From contig JACCIC010000019.1 in NCBI GenBank assembly GCA_018907035.1, positions 2,842,501 to 2,906,500 of the forward strand: 64,000 bases of DNA, read 5' to 3'. Position 1 is the stretch's first letter. Each line of letters opens with the position of its first letter. The translations under genes and the position numbers were made by a program. Shown here in pieces: positions 61,013 to 64,000 of this stretch. The notes under the pieces are model-generated. The model was not told where the DNA came from, searched no databases, and worked only from the letters and a program-made list of their open reading frames with translations. The stretch comes from Sycobia sp. Sy_11 (Eukaryota > Arthropoda > Insecta > Hymenoptera > Epichrysomallidae).

Positions 61013-62040
61013 CAAGATGTGTTCAAATAATGGAACTCTTGAAACTCTTGAAATGTTGACAGTTGCATACGGTGATTCTATTTTAAGTAAAAACAATGTG
61101 TGCAAGTGGTACAAGCTATTCCAAGAAGACCGAGAGGATGTCGAAGACGAACCTCGCCCTTGACGTCCTAGCACGTCAACAACAGATGAAAACGTTCAAG
61201 CTGTGAAAGATATTTTGTTAAAAAATCGTCGAATCACTATCGGAGAAGTTACTGAAGATGTTCGCATTTCGGTTTGCTCATGCCATGCTATTTGATCGGA
61301 TATTTTGGGCATGAGACGTGTGTCAGCAAAATTCATTCCAAGGCTGCTTAATTTTGTTAATTTTGATCCAAGGGGCCGTCGCATAACCATAGCTCAGGAG
61401 ATGTTGATTGAAGTCGATGATGATGCTGATTTTTTCAAAAGGGTTATAACTGGTGATGAATTGTGGGTATATGGTTATGATATCGAAACTAAAGCCCAAT
61501 CATCTCAATGGAAAAGCCCAGAAGAACCAAAACCGAAGAAAGCTCGACAAGTTCAATCAAATGTCCATGTTTTACTCTCTGTCTTCTTTGATTACCGTGG
61601 CGTATTGCATCAGGAATTCTTACCATAACTTGGGAAGTTCCCACCGGAACTTGGGAAAAACAATTCGTAGCTTTTGCATCACGATAATGCACCGACTCGT
61701 TCATCGTTGCTTGTGAGAGAGTTTTTGGTCAAAACCAACGCCTCAGTCATGCCTCAGCCTCCACATTCACAAGATTTGGCACCCAGTGATTGTTTTTATC
61801 TTTTCCCAAAAAGGACATCGACTGTCAACGATTGAGGAGATAAAAACTGCATCGCTGAAAGAAATCAAGGTTATATAAAAAAATGATTACCAGAAGTGCT
61901 TCGATGTTTGGAAAAAGCGTTGGCACAAGTGTTTTATGTCTGAGGGGGGCTACTTTGAAGGGGACAACATAAGTATTGAATAATAATAAAATATTTATTG
62001 AGAAAACCAAAAAGCGGCCTTATTATTTGAACACACCTCG
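61013..62040 (+). mobile_element. Inactive mariner (Tc1/mariner) transposon
   Basis: 1028 bp with imperfect terminal inverted repeats sharing GTGTTCAAATAAT at both ends, inserted at TA on the left (61011-61012); the right flank is AA, so the duplication has decayed. Inside, the + strand carries a transposase remnant. The element is shorter than a full-length mariner (about 1.3 kb), in line with internal deletions. Confidence 0.93.
61054..61984 (+). pseudogene. Mariner transposase pseudogene
   Basis: Fragments in order: a helix-turn-helix part (WYKLFQEDREDVEDEPRP), a longer open block at 61305-61628 with TGDELWVYGYDIETKAQSSQW, HHDNAPTRSSLL (about 61680), QDLAPSDCFY (about 61780) and SEGGYFEGDNISIE near the end. 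The three catalytic aspartates of the DD34D triad can still be read: D in TGDE, D in HHDN and D in APSD, with 34 residues between the last two. Stops at about 61161 and 61294, right after HQEFLP (61626) and later, plus a missing stretch of some 30 codons between HQEFLP and PELGKNNS, make it non-functional. It also lacks most of the N-terminus. Confidence 0.9.
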
Positions 62041-62816
62041 AATTTTTTTTCATCTTATCGAACATTTTAAACTGCAATTTTCTATTTTATTTCTTGAGCT
62101 CAATTATATGCACCATTTAAAAACGTTATTAATCCGACTGAAGCGAAAAAGTTTATTATTTAAATCAACGGAATCTATACACTTTTGCTTAGAATTTTCC
62201 GCTTATCCGCTATTTATGCGATTTTTTTCTCTTTTTTTAAAACATCGCTTTGGGCACGACAAAAATAGTCGGCCAATTTCCGATGAAAATAGAGCAAACA
62301 ATTAGGAGAACTGCCCGTGGGAAAATCTGCACTACGACGCACATGAGCAGCGGCGGGCATTGTATGCTAAATTTTTGTCGTAATATTATTCAGTCGGATC
62401 ATCCCACGTTGATACTCGTGCCAATGACTCGCCGATAGAGGTTCGCGGGTATTTCGCATTAGAAGTATATTAAAATATATTATCTTCTATCGATCCGTCA
62501 AGCTCGCCAATAACGTCTATGTATAAAAAAAAGCAATGAAAGATTCTACATATCAACAAAAAGAATATTTTTATTTCATGCACGCACGAATTTTACGCCT
62601 AGAGCAGTGACGAGCAAAATGTTTTATTTTTTGGCTTACATACGCTATGTCGATTAATATATTGATTCTTAATTGTTGTTAAATTCACATTGGTCCATAT
62701 ATATAGTTGATGGAGCATTTATACAATTACATGATTTGAATAGAATAAGTTTTTATTTTATTTATTCACATTGTATGAAATTGGATTTCTCTTATCGCCT
62801 TCATTTTTATTCTGTG

Positions 62817-62869
<53 letters not shown>

Positions 62870-62965
62870 CATATACACACATTCATACATAGATATAAAT
62901 TTCTATACCTCAAACTTACTCGCGATATTTAAAATAGTAATTAATCGGTTCTGCATAAATATAAT

Positions 62966-63024
<59 letters not shown>

Positions 63025-63358
63025 TCTTGGAAGAAGCAAAGGCTCGCTCCGTTGTCAATAAATATATTTCATCGGAACGTGAACTAAATATACGAGCTTT
63101 TCAAAAACTGTTCGCTAATCGTCGTTCTCTGGGACTTTAGTCAATATGACAAATTTCTCGATCTTTCTCGATCGACTTAAAATCCACAATCCAATCCACA
63201 ATCGGACAAATTGACTCCTCTCTTGCCCTGTATATACACGAACAAAAAACAAATATTTCCTTTACAATTAAATGTAGAAATCGCGCTAAATTTCAGCGAG
63301 TATGCGAGATCGGTGCCGATTTCCTTATACACACGCACATGTATGTGTATGCGTACAC

Positions 63359-63395
<37 letters not shown>

Positions 63396-63500
63396 ACACA
63401 TACCGGCATCTCAGCAATCCTAATACTCACGTATAACAACGCGATTTTCCAAAGCGCGGCGTGGTGGGAACCGTAAGAGGCGGGCTCCTCTCGCCGACGG
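62041..63500. other. Repeat-rich intergenic region
   Basis: No gene recognised. Two (TA)n tracts (62819-62866 and 62972-63020) and a (CA)n tract (63357-63393) are present. Confidence 0.55.
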
Positions 63501-63501
63501 T

Positions 63502-63636
63502 TATAAAAGTCCCCGGGCGACTTTACGTTCGGGCAGTTTGGTAGTGGTGCTGCGTCCGGGATACCGTTAAATTCTACGATCGTATTTTTTTTTTTTTTAG
63601 TTTGTTTGTTTGGTGTTGTTTTTTCTTTTGTTGCTC
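63502..63636 (+). promoter_or_regulatory. TATA/Inr core promoter and short first exon of an off-window gene
   Basis: TATAAAAG at 63502-63509 sits in a GC-rich setting. GGGCAGTTTGG follows with a probable start A at 63535, 33 bases after the TATA start, the spacing expected for RNA polymerase II. About 100 bases further a strong donor CTC|GTAAGT occurs (GT at 63637-63638). There is no ATG between them, so the first exon would be untranslated. The gene itself must lie to the right of the window. Confidence 0.5.
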
Positions 63637-64000
63637 GTAAGTGCGCAGAATCGTTGAGTGAAGGAACACAACGCAGTGCTTTCGTTTTCATCCCTGAATT
63701 ACATTTTTTTTGTTTGTTTTTTTTTTATTTTATTTATTTACTTATTATTATTATTTCTTTTTTTGGACAACAGATGCGATTTTCAGCCTTGCACAGTGCG
63801 GTTCGGTGAACCGATCGATCGATTTGGACGTAGACGGCGGCGCGGACGAACGATATCGTATAGATTATTCGTTTACTTCGTGCAAAAGTGACCTTTGGTA
63901 GATACATTTAGCGTCTGATTAAAATTTTTTTTTTTTTTTTTCATTAGCGTATGGTAGCCAGGTTATGAAGTAAATATTTCCCGAAACTTCGAATCGTATT
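63637..64000 (+). other. Presumed first intron or leader of the gene starting at 63535
   Basis: Contains T-rich runs and one CpG-rich patch (about 63795-63870). No coding exon is recognised before the window ends. Confidence 0.3.

Overview
The window is eukaryotic, almost certainly insect, nuclear DNA. Its genes are split into many short exons with canonical GT/AG introns. Intergenic DNA is a mix of AT-rich sequence, CpG-rich blocks and very abundant (TA)n, (GA/CT)n and (CA)n microsatellites. The protein families, the compact introns and the mariner and Ty1/copia relics fit an insect; a hymenopteran such as a parasitoid wasp is my guess, not something the sequence proves.

Layout. 1-8274: low-complexity, partly CpG-rich DNA upstream of and between the first exons of ovo; no recognisable coding exon, only one weak first-exon candidate. 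8275-17137 (+): nine exons of the C2H2 zinc-finger transcription factor Ovo/Shavenbaby, lacking the 5'-most coding exon(s), followed by its 3'UTR. The large intron holds an AT-rich tandem array, a TATA/Inr/first-exon-like module and a 30-bp minisatellite. 20696-24742 (-): a decayed Ty1/copia retrotransposon with two 253-bp LTRs, ending 33 bp from the stop codon of the next gene. 24776-30275 (-): the complete coding sequence of glutamine-dependent NAD+ synthetase in 11 exons, whose catalytic residues (E45, K114, C175, P-loop) all fall where expected; one intron carries a foldback MITE. 30276-35848: a divergent intergenic region of microsatellites and a CpG/GA-rich presumed promoter. 35849-48010 (+): a 14-exon cytosolic carboxypeptidase (CCP2/CCP3-like tubulin deglutamylase) with a low-complexity charged tail; intron 4 carries a tRNA-derived SINE with perfect 11-bp target duplications. 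48011-61012: a long gene desert with two CpG-rich blocks (about 51.3-52.5 kb and 56.9-57.6 kb). 61013-62040: a dead mariner element. 62041-64000: repeats, then a TATA/Inr core promoter at 63502 and a strong splice donor, probably the start of a gene lying beyond the window.

The three genes are functionally unrelated (epidermal/germline transcription, NAD biosynthesis, tubulin de-glutamylation); nothing suggests an operon or a co-regulated system. I did not find an unmistakably new biological system. The most rewarding items are the candidate internal promoter of ovo, the SINE with intact duplications, the splice-phase conflict in the carboxypeptidase tail, the copia element abutting the NAD synthetase stop codon, and a hammerhead-like fold next to that element.
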